NCBI GenBank assembly: GCA_946531785.1
Contig: CAMNAT010000128.1
Coordinates: 1-6,572, forward strand
Direction of reading: 5' to 3'
Source of the DNA: an uncultured Oscillospiraceae bacterium
Lineage (GTDB): Bacteria > Bacillota > Clostridia > UBA1381
Length of the DNA: 6,572 nucleotides
Part shown: in pieces, positions 1 to 5,909 of the stretch
Position numbering within the stretch: position 1 is the first letter of the stretch
How the letters are laid out: each line of letters opens with the position of its first letter
The notes under the pieces: model-generated
Told to the model about the DNA's origin: nothing
What the model saw: only the letters and a program-made list of their open reading frames with translations
Databases searched by the model: none
Made by a program: the position numbers and the translations under genes

Positions 1-758
1 ATATTGAGCCTTATCCGGTCCGCAACCATTGCAATAAATTCCGAATTTGTCGGCTTGCCCTTGCCGGTGTTTATCGTATATCCGAACACCTCGTTCATAG
101 TCTGCGGCTTGCCCCTTGTCCACGCGACCTCGATGGAGTGGCGTATCGCGCGCTCGACGCGACTCGATGTAGTCTGATACGCCTTTGCGATCTCAGGATA
201 AAGCTCCTTTGTTATGTAGTTCAGAAGATCCATATCCTTAACGACCATAATGATCGCTGTTCTTAAATAGTGGTATCCCTTTATATGTGCCGGAACACCC
301 AGCTCATGTATGTATTCGGTGACGGTAGTTTCCAGATCTGCTGTATCTACGGCTATCTTTGTTCCGGGCGATACCGCATTCGCTCTTGCCATACCACACA
401 TATCACGGATAACCTCGGATATGCTTTCCCTGCTCTGCGGCTTTATCATAAAATATGACGCGCCGTATTTTGCGGCAACATCATAGAGAGATGTCAGCGC
501 AGCAGCGGAATTAACAATTACAAGCGGACGCTTTTTAGATACAGAAAGGCGTCGCAGCACTCCGATCCCATCCAGTCTCGGCAGGATCATGTCCAATATC
601 AGAGCGTCCGGCTCGGTCTCCTCTATCATCCCCAGAGTTTCCTCTCCGTCATATGCGCAACCGCATGGGATTATATCCTCTGTTGTCCTGAAATACTCCC
701 CCAACTCATCGGCATAGCGTTTATCATCATCGGCTATAAGTACCTTTACTTTTTCCAT
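1..758 (-). CDS. spo0A: Sporulation master response regulator Spo0A (3' end missing)
   Basis: This is the transcription factor that, once phosphorylated by the sporulation phosphorelay, binds 0A boxes and controls entry into sporulation and other stationary-phase programmes. The 252 visible residues begin MEKVKVLIADDDKRY. Residues 1 to about 120 are a receiver domain with the acidic pocket D10-D12, phospho-acceptor D56 in LILDMILPRLDG, S84 and K106. The numbering matches B. subtilis Spo0A closely (D56). After a linker, residues about 140-252 form the Spo0A DNA-binding domain, with ELGVPAHIKGY at 152-162, the recognition-helix region SSRVERAIRHSIEVAW at 198-213, and KPTNSEFIAMVADRIRL near the end. 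B. subtilis Spo0A has 267 residues, so only the last few codons and the stop lie outside the window. The ATG at 758-756 is preceded by AAAGGAG at good spacing. An ATG 5 bases upstream is out of frame. It is divergent from the riboflavin operon. Confidence 0.97.
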   Translation of the reverse strand, partial: MEKVKVLIADDDKRYADELGEYFRTTEDIIPCGCAYDGEETLGMIEETEPDALILDMILPRLDGIGVLRRLSVSKKRPLVIVNSAAALTSLYDVAAKYGASYFMIKPQSRESISEVIRDMCGMARANAVSPGTKIAVDTADLETTVTEYIHELGVPAHIKGYHYLRTAIIMVVKDMDLLNYITKELYPEIAKAYQTTSSRVERAIRHSIEVAWTRGKPQTMNEVFGYTINTGKGKPTNSEFIAMVADRIRLN

Positions 759-864
759 AGCATTTTTTCTCCTTTATTTTTTATTATTCAAGTTTTTTCT
801 CGTAATTACACTTTGAGATTACCACTTTAAACAGCATTTTGCAATAAATTACTCAAATGTAATT

Positions 865-949
865 ATCGACAAAAGCGTCGAAAAACCGTCTTTTTTTGTC
901 GAAAAAGGTCTTTTATTGCTATCGGGAAAATTTTCGATGTTTTTCGACG
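865..949. promoter_or_regulatory. Cluster of Spo0A-box-like sites (candidate spo0A autoregulation)
   Basis: The Spo0A box core is TGTCGAA. A perfect copy lies at 897-903 (plus strand) within TTTGTCGAAAAA. One-mismatch copies lie at 876-882 (CGTCGAA, plus), 865-871 (TGTCGAT on minus) and 943-949 (CGTCGAA on minus). A weaker copy is at 933-939 (minus). The block AGCGTCGAAAAAC at 874-886 is the exact reverse complement of 939-951, giving a 13-bp inverted repeat around the perfect box. The cluster sits about 110-190 bases upstream of the spo0A start and 36 bases upstream of the rib operon -35. Direct control of spo0A by its own product is known in B. subtilis. Binding here is inferred from sequence only. 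Confidence 0.6.
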
Positions 950-984
950 CTCTGTAAAAGAAATGTAATAATGCTAATTCGCTA

Positions 985-1013
985 TTGACATACATGCGCT
1001 CATATGATAAAAT
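985..1013 (+). promoter_or_regulatory. Sigma-A-type promoter of the riboflavin operon
   Basis: A perfect -35 TTGACA (985-990) is followed by a 17-base spacer and a -10 TAAAAT (1008-1013, five of six consensus bases). Transcription would start near 1020, only a few bases before the FMN riboswitch, as expected for a riboswitch-led transcript. Confidence 0.85.
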
Positions 1014-1024
1014 ATTATAAGAAA

Positions 1025-1153
1025 ATTTCTTCGGGGTCATGTGTAATTCATAACCGACGGTGATCGCTCTCTGCGTAAGTCCGTGAGCTGCAAAAAGCAG
1101 TTGATCCGGTGCAAATCCGGGACCGACGGTAAAGTCCGGATGGGAGAAGCTTA
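1025..1153 (+). ncRNA. FMN riboswitch aptamer (RFN element)
   Basis: This is a cis-acting RNA that senses flavin mononucleotide and switches off the riboflavin operon. Conserved blocks appear in order: CTTCGGGG (1029-1036), ACCGACGGTGAT (1052-1063), AAGTCCGTGAGC (1077-1088), a variable stem CTGC-AAAAA-GCAG, then GATCCGGTGCAAATCCGG, GACCGACGGTAAAGTCCGG, and the closing GATGGGAGAAG ending at 1149. The base stem P1 pairs CTTC (1029-1032) with GAAG (1146-1149). P5 (CCGG/CCGG) and P6 (GAC/GTC) are recognisable. P2 is unusually weak, with about three A/T-rich pairs (ATG/CAT) where many family members have GGG/CCC. It lies directly after the rib promoter and before an intrinsic terminator, so control is most likely at transcription elongation. 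Confidence 0.97.
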
Positions 1154-1165
1154 TTTATGTACGAC

Positions 1166-1191
1166 CGCCCCGAAGTATCGGGGTGTTTTTT
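1166..1191 (+). terminator. Riboswitch-controlled intrinsic terminator ahead of ribD
   Basis: CGCCCCGA (1166-1173) and TCGGGGTG (1178-1185) form an 8-bp stem with one G-T wobble and an AGTA loop, followed by six Ts (1186-1191). It lies between the FMN aptamer and the ribD start. The 5' arm plus loop (CCCCGAAG, 1168-1175) is also perfectly complementary to CTTCGGGG in the aptamer (1029-1036), giving a competing antiterminator. The 3' arm contains GGGGTG (1180-1185), the only Shine-Dalgarno-like sequence for ribD. Confidence 0.93.
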
Positions 1192-1193
1192 AT

Positions 1194-2282
1194 ATGGATA
1201 TTAAGTATATGCGGCGCGCTATCGAGCTTGCAAAGCGAGGTACCGGGTTTGTAAATCCCAATCCCTTGGTAGGCGCTGTGATAGTGAAAAACAGCCGCGT
1301 CATCGGTGAGGGCTGGCATGAGCGCTATGGTATGCCGCATGCGGAGCGCAACGCGCTGGCAAATTGCAGGGAGGATCCGGCAGGCGCAGATATATATGTT
1401 ACGCTTGAGCCATGCTGCCACCACGGCAAGCAGCCGCCATGCACTGAGGCATTGATAGCAGCCGGCATCAAAAACGTATATGTCGGCTCCTTTGACCCCA
1501 ACCCCCTGGTTGCAGGAAAAGGGCTTGAAATGCTTCGTGATCATGGTATTAATGTGTATGAAAACATTCTTCGTGACGAGTGCGACGCATTAAACAATAT
1601 ATTCTTCTGCTATATAACAAAGAACAGACCGTATATCATATTAAAGGCGGCTATGTCTATAGACGGCAGAACGGCGGCATATACCGGCGATTCCAAATGG
1701 ATATCCAACGAGCTTTCACGCGAGAATGTACACAAAACCAGAAAAAGAGTCTCGGCTATTATGGTCGGGATAAACACCGTTCTTGCCGACGATCCGATGC
1801 TTAATTGCAGGACGGATGATCCGAGCGATCCCGTGCGTGTTATATGCGACAGTCGTTTGAATATCCCGTTAAACTCAAGAATAATAACTACCGCTCATGA
1901 TATACCTACGATAATTGCCACCGCATCTGATGATGAAGAAAAAATAGCTGAGCTAAGATCGGCTGGAGCCGATGTAATAATAACAGACGGTGAAAGAGTC
2001 GATCTTAAAGCCCTCATGAATGAGCTTGCAAAAAGGAAGCTTGACAGCGTGCTTGTCGAGGGCGGCGCAACGCTCCACGCCGCAATGCTCGATGCCGGGC
2101 TCTGTGATCTGCTGCAGATATATATTGCCCCCAAGGTAATCGGCGGAACAGATGCAAAGCCTGTGATCGGCGGCAAGGGCGTGAGCCGGGTCGCAGATGC
2201 ATATATGTTCTCCGCGCCGGAAATAACACGATTCGGAGATGATATACTGCTTGAATATAAAAGAAAAAGCGAGGAGGGATAA
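1194..2282 (+). CDS. ribD: Bifunctional riboflavin biosynthesis deaminase/reductase RibD
   Basis: This cytosolic enzyme performs steps two and three of riboflavin synthesis: deamination of the pyrimidine produced by GTP cyclohydrolase II, then NADPH-dependent reduction of the ribose side chain. The 362 residues match the family length (about 360). The N-terminal deaminase domain (residues 1 to about 145) shows the zinc site H49-A-E51 and C74-C75-H-H-G-K-Q-P-P-C83, with H49, E51, C74 and C83 at the same numbers as in B. subtilis RibD. The C-terminal reductase domain (about 146-360) starts with KAAMSIDGRTA (K151), then TGDSKWIS, and contains VEGGATLHAAMLDAG (E289). The ATG at 1194 is chosen because MDIKYMRRAIELAKRG aligns end to end with the B. 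subtilis N-terminus and GGGGTG lies 8 bases upstream. The reading frame stays open back to 1083, but that part is riboswitch and terminator. It is the first gene of the operon, ending 2 bases before ribE. Confidence 0.97.
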   Translation: MDIKYMRRAIELAKRGTGFVNPNPLVGAVIVKNSRVIGEGWHERYGMPHAERNALANCREDPAGADIYVTLEPCCHHGKQPPCTEALIAAGIKNVYVGSFDPNPLVAGKGLEMLRDHGINVYENILRDECDALNNIFFCYITKNRPYIILKAAMSIDGRTAAYTGDSKWISNELSRENVHKTRKRVSAIMVGINTVLADDPMLNCRTDDPSDPVRVICDSRLNIPLNSRIITTAHDIPTIIATASDDEEKIAELRSAGADVIITDGERVDLKALMNELAKRKLDSVLVEGGATLHAAMLDAGLCDLLQIYIAPKVIGGTDAKPVIGGKGVSRVADAYMFSAPEITRFGDDILLEYKRKSEEG

Positions 2283-2284
2283 CG

Positions 2285-2914
2285 GTGTTCACAGGAATAA
2301 TTGAAGAGGTCGGTCAGGTCGAACAGATCATACACGGCTCCCTTTCCTGCCGTATCAGGATAAGCGCCGATCTGATATTTTCCGACTTAAAGCTTGGTGA
2401 CAGCGTAGCGGTAAACGGCGTTTGTCTTACTGCTGCCGAAATATCGGCAAATACATTCACAGCGGATGTCATGGCGGAGACCATGCGCCGAACAGGACTC
2501 GGCAGGCTCGTACCGGGCAGCCGGGTGAATCTGGAACGCGCGATGCCGGCAAACGGAAGATTCGGCGGGCATATAGTATCCGGACATATCGATGGCACGG
2601 GTACTGTTTTAAGCATGAAGCGTGAGGACAACGCTGTCTGGATAAGGATAGCCGCTGATACTCCTATAATGAAATATATTGTAGAAAAAGGCTCCGTTGC
2701 CCTTGATGGCATCAGCCTTACAGTTGCGGAGGTCACAGCAGGCAGCTTTGCGGTGTCGGTCATCCCCCACACCGCCGCAAACACTACTTTACTTGATAAG
2801 AAAAACGGCGACAGCATCAATATCGAATGCGATATTATCGGAAAGTATATCGAAAGGATGATGAAGCCGGCAACAGGGATAACAGAAGAATTTTTAAAGG
2901 AAAACGGATTTTAA
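2285..2914 (+). CDS. ribE: Riboflavin synthase alpha chain
   Basis: It catalyses the last step of the pathway, converting two 6,7-dimethyl-8-ribityllumazine molecules to riboflavin plus a pyrimidine that is recycled. The 209 residues contain two related lumazine-binding barrels. The first (about 1-95) starts with the family signature MFTGIIEEVG and has GDSVAVNGVCLTA and FGGHIVSGHIDGTG near its end. The second (about 96-200) has GSVALDGISLTV, IPHTAANTTLL and CDIIGKYIER. The start is GTG at 2285, fixed by the invariant MFTG N-terminus and by GAGGAGGG just upstream, inside the end of ribD. This implies translational coupling, since the gap between genes is 2 bases. It should act together with the lumazine synthase encoded by ribH. 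Confidence 0.96.
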   Translation: MFTGIIEEVGQVEQIIHGSLSCRIRISADLIFSDLKLGDSVAVNGVCLTAAEISANTFTADVMAETMRRTGLGRLVPGSRVNLERAMPANGRFGGHIVSGHIDGTGTVLSMKREDNAVWIRIAADTPIMKYIVEKGSVALDGISLTVAEVTAGSFAVSVIPHTAANTTLLDKKNGDSINIECDIIGKYIERMMKPATGITEEFLKENGF

Positions 2915-2926
2915 GGGGTGATGATT

Positions 2927-4123
2927 TTGAATTTTGATCCGATAGAAAAAGCATTGGAGGATCTCAGAGCCGGTAAGGTGATCCTTTGTACCGACGACGA
3001 GAGCCGCGAAAATGAGGGTGATCTGATATGCGCAGCTCAGTTTGCCACGACTGAAAATGTGAACTTCATGGCAAGCGATGCAAAGGGACTTATATGCATG
3101 CCGATGAGCCATGCATATATCAATAAACTCGGATTACGACCCATGGTCGCAAACAATACCGACAACCATGAAACTGCATTCACGGAATCTATCGACCATG
3201 TCGATACGACGACCGGCATAAGTGCGGAGGAGCGCGGCTACACTGCAAGGATGTGTGCAACACCGGGCATAAAGCCGTCAGATCTCAGACGACCGGGGCA
3301 CATGTTTCCGCTCGAGGCGAAGCCGGGCGGCGTTTTAGAACGCAACGGTCACACCGAAGCAACGGTCGATCTCTGCAGGCTTGCAGGGCTTGAGCAGATC
3401 GGTCTGTGCTGTGAGATAATGGCGGAGGACGGGCGCATGATGCGCTATGACGGTCTTGAGGCATTCGCAAAGGCGCATGATCTGACATTTATCTGCATCC
3501 GTGATCTCCAGGCATACCGCCGCCGGCACGACCGTATAATGGAGCGAACAGCAAAAGCAAAGCTGCCTACAAAATACGGTGATTTCGATATCTACGGCTA
3601 CAAAAACACTATCAACGGCAAGTCGCATGTCGCGCTCGTTATGGGTGATGTCAGCGACGGCGAGCCGGTTCTCTGCCGCGTACATTCGGAATGTCTGACA
3701 GGCGATGTTTTCGGCTCGTGCCGCTGTGACTGCGGCGAGCAGCTTGCAGAGGCCATGAAAAAGATTAACGAAGCCGGTCGAGGTATAATCGTATATCTCC
3801 GTCAGGAGGGGCGCGGCATAGGACTGCTCAACAAGATCAAGGCATATACCCTGCAGGAGAACGGCTATGATACCGTGGAGGCAAATGTGAAGCTCGGCTT
3901 TGCTCCCGACCTACGCGATTACAGCGAAGGGGCGCAGATACTGCGTGATCTCGGCGCGACGAGGCTAAGGATAATGACAAACAATCCCGAGAAGATCTCC
4001 GATCTTTCCGAATACGGCATAGAGATCATCGAGCGCGTACCTATACAGATACCCTCAAAGAAGGAAAATGAGTTCTATCTCAGAACAAAGCAAACCAAAA
4101 TGGGACATTTATTTAAGTATTAA
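2927..4123 (+). CDS. ribBA: Bifunctional DHBP synthase / GTP cyclohydrolase II RibBA
   Basis: It supplies both branches of riboflavin synthesis. The N-terminal domain makes 3,4-dihydroxy-2-butanone 4-phosphate from ribulose 5-phosphate; the C-terminal domain opens GTP. The DHBP synthase domain (residues 1 to about 200) shows DDESRENEGD (23-32), the Mg/substrate loop, then RPGHMFPLEA and NGHTEATVDLCRLAG. The GTP cyclohydrolase II domain (about 205-398) has the zinc ligands C256, C267 and C269 in HSECLTGDVFGSCRCDCG, the RQEGRGIGL loop from R292, and MTNNPEKI. The frame is open from GTG 2918 and has ATG 2921. The TTG at 2927 is preferred because GGGGTGAT (2915-2922) sits at ideal spacing for it, the product MNFDPIEKAL aligns with the B. 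subtilis N-terminus, and the length becomes 398 residues, equal to B. subtilis RibBA. An extra cysteine, C265, sits next to the zinc ligands. Confidence 0.96.
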   Translation: MNFDPIEKALEDLRAGKVILCTDDESRENEGDLICAAQFATTENVNFMASDAKGLICMPMSHAYINKLGLRPMVANNTDNHETAFTESIDHVDTTTGISAEERGYTARMCATPGIKPSDLRRPGHMFPLEAKPGGVLERNGHTEATVDLCRLAGLEQIGLCCEIMAEDGRMMRYDGLEAFAKAHDLTFICIRDLQAYRRRHDRIMERTAKAKLPTKYGDFDIYGYKNTINGKSHVALVMGDVSDGEPVLCRVHSECLTGDVFGSCRCDCGEQLAEAMKKINEAGRGIIVYLRQEGRGIGLLNKIKAYTLQENGYDTVEANVKLGFAPDLRDYSEGAQILRDLGATRLRIMTNNPEKISDLSEYGIEIIERVPIQIPSKKENEFYLRTKQTKMGHLFKY

Positions 4124-4143
4124 TATATAAGGAGGACAAAACA

Positions 4144-4617
4144 ATGAATGTTTATGAAGGAAAGCTCACAGGCGAAGGCTTAAAGATAGGTATAATCGCA
4201 TCGCGTTTTAATGAGTTCATCACATCAAAGCTCGTTTCCGGTGCTGAGGACTGCTTAAAGCGTCACGGTGTAAAGGATGAGGATATCTCAATAATATGGG
4301 TGCCGGGTGCATTTGAAATGCCTCTCATGGCAAAGAAGATGGTAATGAACATGACCTTTGATGCGGTGATCTGCCTCGGCGCTGTTATCCGCGGTGCGAC
4401 CTCGCACTATGAGATGGTCTGCAATGAGACGACTAAGGGTATCGCTCAGGTCTCACTGAACTCCGGTATCCCTGTACTTTTCGGCGTGCTTACGACTGAT
4501 ACTATCGAGCAGGCTATTGAGCGCGCAGGCACAAAGGCGGGCAACAAGGGCTATGACACCGCTCTCTCGGCGATCGAGATGGCTAACCTTATGCATACAC
4601 TTGACAGCATGGATTGA
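4144..4617 (+). CDS. ribH: 6,7-dimethyl-8-ribityllumazine synthase
   Basis: It condenses the RibD-pathway pyrimidine with dihydroxybutanone phosphate to give the lumazine used by RibE. The family assembles into pentamers or 60-subunit shells. The 157 residues match the normal length of about 155. Motifs seen are GIIASRFNEFI (16-26), the substrate-binding VPGAFEMP (53-60), and LGAVIRGATSHYE (78-90) with catalytic H88 at the same number as in B. subtilis. GVLTTDTIEQAIERAG follows in the C-terminal half. A strong AGGAGG lies 8 bases before the ATG. It is 20 bases downstream of ribBA and 4 bases before the next gene, with no terminator visible after it. Confidence 0.97.
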   Translation: MNVYEGKLTGEGLKIGIIASRFNEFITSKLVSGAEDCLKRHGVKDEDISIIWVPGAFEMPLMAKKMVMNMTFDAVICLGAVIRGATSHYEMVCNETTKGIAQVSLNSGIPVLFGVLTTDTIEQAIERAGTKAGNKGYDTALSAIEMANLMHTLDSMD

Positions 4618-4621
4618 TACG

Positions 4622-4921
4622 ATGAAAGAAAAGATACTTAACTGGCTCGACACGACCTCCGGAAGGCTGATATTTGCGCTCGCATCGGGGCTTGCGTACT
4701 ATATGCTGCTCGTGCGGTTCATAGTGCAATGGTCGCGCGGACTTGTGATCATCGCGGCATATGTATTCCCGGTCATAGTATGCGGCGCGGCTATAATAAT
4801 CATCAAGCTCATGAAGCAGGCAAAGGAAAACAATAACGATACGGCGATATTCCGCCTGTTTATTATCCACGCTTTTCTGTTTGTCGCAGGCGTTGCCACG
4901 ATCGCTTCGATGTTTGTATGA
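4622..4921 (+). CDS. Small three-helix membrane protein of unknown function
   Basis: This is a 99-residue protein I do not recognise. It has three strongly hydrophobic segments: residues about 16-35 (LIFALASGLAYYMLLVRFIV), 41-61 (GLVIIAAYVFPVIVCGAAIII) and 79-98 (LFIIHAFLFVAGVATIASMF). A charged Lys/Asn-rich loop (62-74, KLMKQAKENNNDT) lies between the second and third, and there is no cleavable signal. It is too short to be a known riboflavin transporter such as RibU. The ATG at 4622 lies 4 bases after the ribH stop with no good Shine-Dalgarno site, so translation is probably coupled to ribH. The frame is open further upstream to 4517, but that part overlaps ribH out of frame. Its stop overlaps a possible queH start (ATGA at 4918-4921). 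Reality as a gene is supported by its clean hydrophobic pattern and tight packing. Confidence 0.75.
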   Translation: MKEKILNWLDTTSGRLIFALASGLAYYMLLVRFIVQWSRGLVIIAAYVFPVIVCGAAIIIIKLMKQAKENNNDTAIFRLFIIHAFLFVAGVATIASMFV

Positions 4922-4932
4922 CGGTGAGCGGT

Positions 4933-5562
4933 ATGAAAGAAAACTATCAACTGGTACTCGATAAAACATTAAAGCAAATAACCGATAGCGGCAAAAGGCC
5001 GTCGCTTCTGCTTCACGCATGCTGCGCTCCCTGCTCGTCATATGTGCTGGAATACCTGAACGAATACTTTGATATAACCGTATTCTTTTATAATCCCAAC
5101 ATAACCGAGCAGGGCGAATACGAAAAGCGTTCACACGAAATAGAGCGGCTGATCCGCGAGCTGCCGCACAAAAATGATATAAAGCTTATATACGGCAAAT
5201 ACGAGCCCGACAAGTTTTTTGAGATAGCACAGGGACTTGAGGACATCCCCGAGGGCGGCGAGCGCTGCTTTAAATGCTACCGCCTGCGGCTGACCGAGAC
5301 CGCCAAAGCTGCAAGGGACGGTAATTTTGATTTCTTTACCACTACCCTTTCGATAAGCCCGCACAAAAACGCTCAGGCACTGAATACGATCGGCAAAGAG
5401 CTTGCAAACGAATACGGCATAAGCTATCTGTTTTCTGATTTCAAGAAGAAAAACGGCTATAAGAGATCATGCGAGCTGTCGGCAGTCTATGGACTGTATC
5501 GCCAGAACTACTGCGGCTGTATCTATTCAAAGGCATTTGCCGAAAATAACGGAAGGGTGTGA
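4933..5562 (+). CDS. queH: Epoxyqueuosine reductase QueH (DUF208 family)
   Basis: QueH performs the last step of queuosine synthesis, reducing epoxyqueuosine to queuosine in the wobble position of GUN-decoding tRNAs. It is the non-homologous replacement for QueG. The family carries an iron-sulphur cluster and an additional metal. The 209 residues show the expected cysteines: C30-C31-x-x-C34 in LLHACCAPCSS, C112-x-x-C115 in ERCFKCYRLRL, and C194-x-C196 in YRQNYCGCIYS. Other conserved stretches are FYNPNI, FFTTTLSISPHKN and SDFKKKNGYKRS. The start is uncertain. ATG 4918 overlaps the previous stop but has no Shine-Dalgarno site, whereas ATG 4933 follows GGTGAG and gives MKENYQ, which resembles relatives as I recall them. 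No other queuosine gene is visible in this window. It is tightly packed in the extended rib operon. Confidence 0.93.
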   Translation: MKENYQLVLDKTLKQITDSGKRPSLLLHACCAPCSSYVLEYLNEYFDITVFFYNPNITEQGEYEKRSHEIERLIRELPHKNDIKLIYGKYEPDKFFEIAQGLEDIPEGGERCFKCYRLRLTETAKAARDGNFDFFTTTLSISPHKNAQALNTIGKELANEYGISYLFSDFKKKNGYKRSCELSAVYGLYRQNYCGCIYSKAFAENNGRV

Positions 5563-5567
5563 TATGA

Positions 5568-5843
5568 ATGTCTGTTCAGCTTGAAATGATGAGACTTCAG
5601 GAGCATGCAAAACGCGACCGCATGCTTGCCGATGAGCTGCTTGCAACACGAACATCAAAGGATCCGTATAAGGATTTCTGTGCAGTTGCGGCGCGTCATG
5701 GATTTGACATACCGCTCGGCGAGCTTGCCGATATGGGCAGTGAGTTCTGCGAAACTATGCTGCGCAGCCAGAACGGCGGAGGCTCATACACCTTCCCGCA
5801 ATGGTACGACTTCATGGAAATGTTTTTCGACGCCATACAATAA
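5568..5843 (+). CDS. Small Nif11-like protein, function unknown
   Basis: This 91-residue protein has a charged, helical N-terminal part (about 8-66) followed by NGGG (69-72) and an aromatic, acidic tail (SYTFPQWYDFMEMFFDAIQ). The pattern LQEHAKRDRMLADELLA, then KDFCAVAARHGFDIPLGEL, resembles the Nif11 domain (short helix, D..L...L, F...A...GF......EL), a family that includes leaders of ribosomally made peptide natural products. This match is by eye and tentative. No modification enzyme or exporter is in the window, and the tail lacks serine, threonine or cysteine clusters, so a housekeeping or regulatory role is equally possible. The ATG at 5568 follows GGAAGGGTG at good spacing and lies 5 bases after the queH stop, making it the apparent last gene of the operon. 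No terminator is visible after it. Confidence 0.75.
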   Translation: MSVQLEMMRLQEHAKRDRMLADELLATRTSKDPYKDFCAVAARHGFDIPLGELADMGSEFCETMLRSQNGGGSYTFPQWYDFMEMFFDAIQ

Positions 5844-5870
5844 ATTTTACAAATTATTCAGTAGTATTTA

Positions 5871-5899
5871 TTGACTTTTTATCGCGAATGTGATATGAT
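5871..5899 (+). promoter_or_regulatory. Sigma-A-type promoter of eno
   Basis: -35 TTGACT (5871-5876), a 17-base spacer, and -10 TATGAT (5894-5899) preceded by TGA, an extended -10 element. Each hexamer differs from consensus at one position. A strong promoter is expected for a glycolytic gene. The start of transcription would be near 5906, giving a leader of about 70 bases. Confidence 0.85.
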
Positions 5900-5909
5900 A
5901 AAGAATGAT

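Larger units (their letters stand above)
759..1193. other. Divergent spo0A-ribD intergenic regulatory region
   Basis: This is about 435 bases with no believable protein gene. The spo0A-proximal part (759-860) is AT-rich and holds the spo0A ribosome-binding site. I could not identify a convincing sigma-A or sigma-H promoter for spo0A there. The middle (865-949) holds several sites resembling Spo0A boxes. The ribD-proximal part (985-1191) holds the rib promoter, FMN riboswitch and terminator, each listed separately. Confidence 0.85.

Noticed and set aside
759..860. Promoter for spo0A on the minus strand
   Set aside because: Candidates such as TTGAGT-N17-TGTTTA or a GAAT near the ribosome-binding site match consensus too poorly to report as a feature.
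849..1040. 63-residue minus-strand open frame across the intergenic region
   Set aside because: It covers the 0A boxes, the rib promoter and the riboswitch start; no Shine-Dalgarno site and no protein-like pattern.
1083..1193. N-terminal extension of ribD by 37 residues
   Set aside because: The open frame runs through the FMN riboswitch and terminator; homology to B. subtilis RibD begins exactly at ATG 1194.
2314..2820. 168-residue open frame antisense to ribE
   Set aside because: It is a mirror of a firmly identified gene, with no ribosome-binding site or recognisable domain.
4517..4621. Longer start for the small membrane protein
   Set aside because: It would overlap ribH by about 100 bases out of frame, and the extra residues are Arg-rich with no family character; ATG 4622 is the natural start.
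5844..5870. Terminator for the extended rib operon
   Set aside because: The AT-rich stretch after 5843 shows no GC-rich stem followed by a T-tract; transcription may continue into eno.
5605..5874. 89-residue plus-strand frame overlapping the Nif11-like gene
   Set aside because: Alternative frame with no ribosome-binding site; it runs into the eno promoter. The 5568 frame has a good site and coherent composition.
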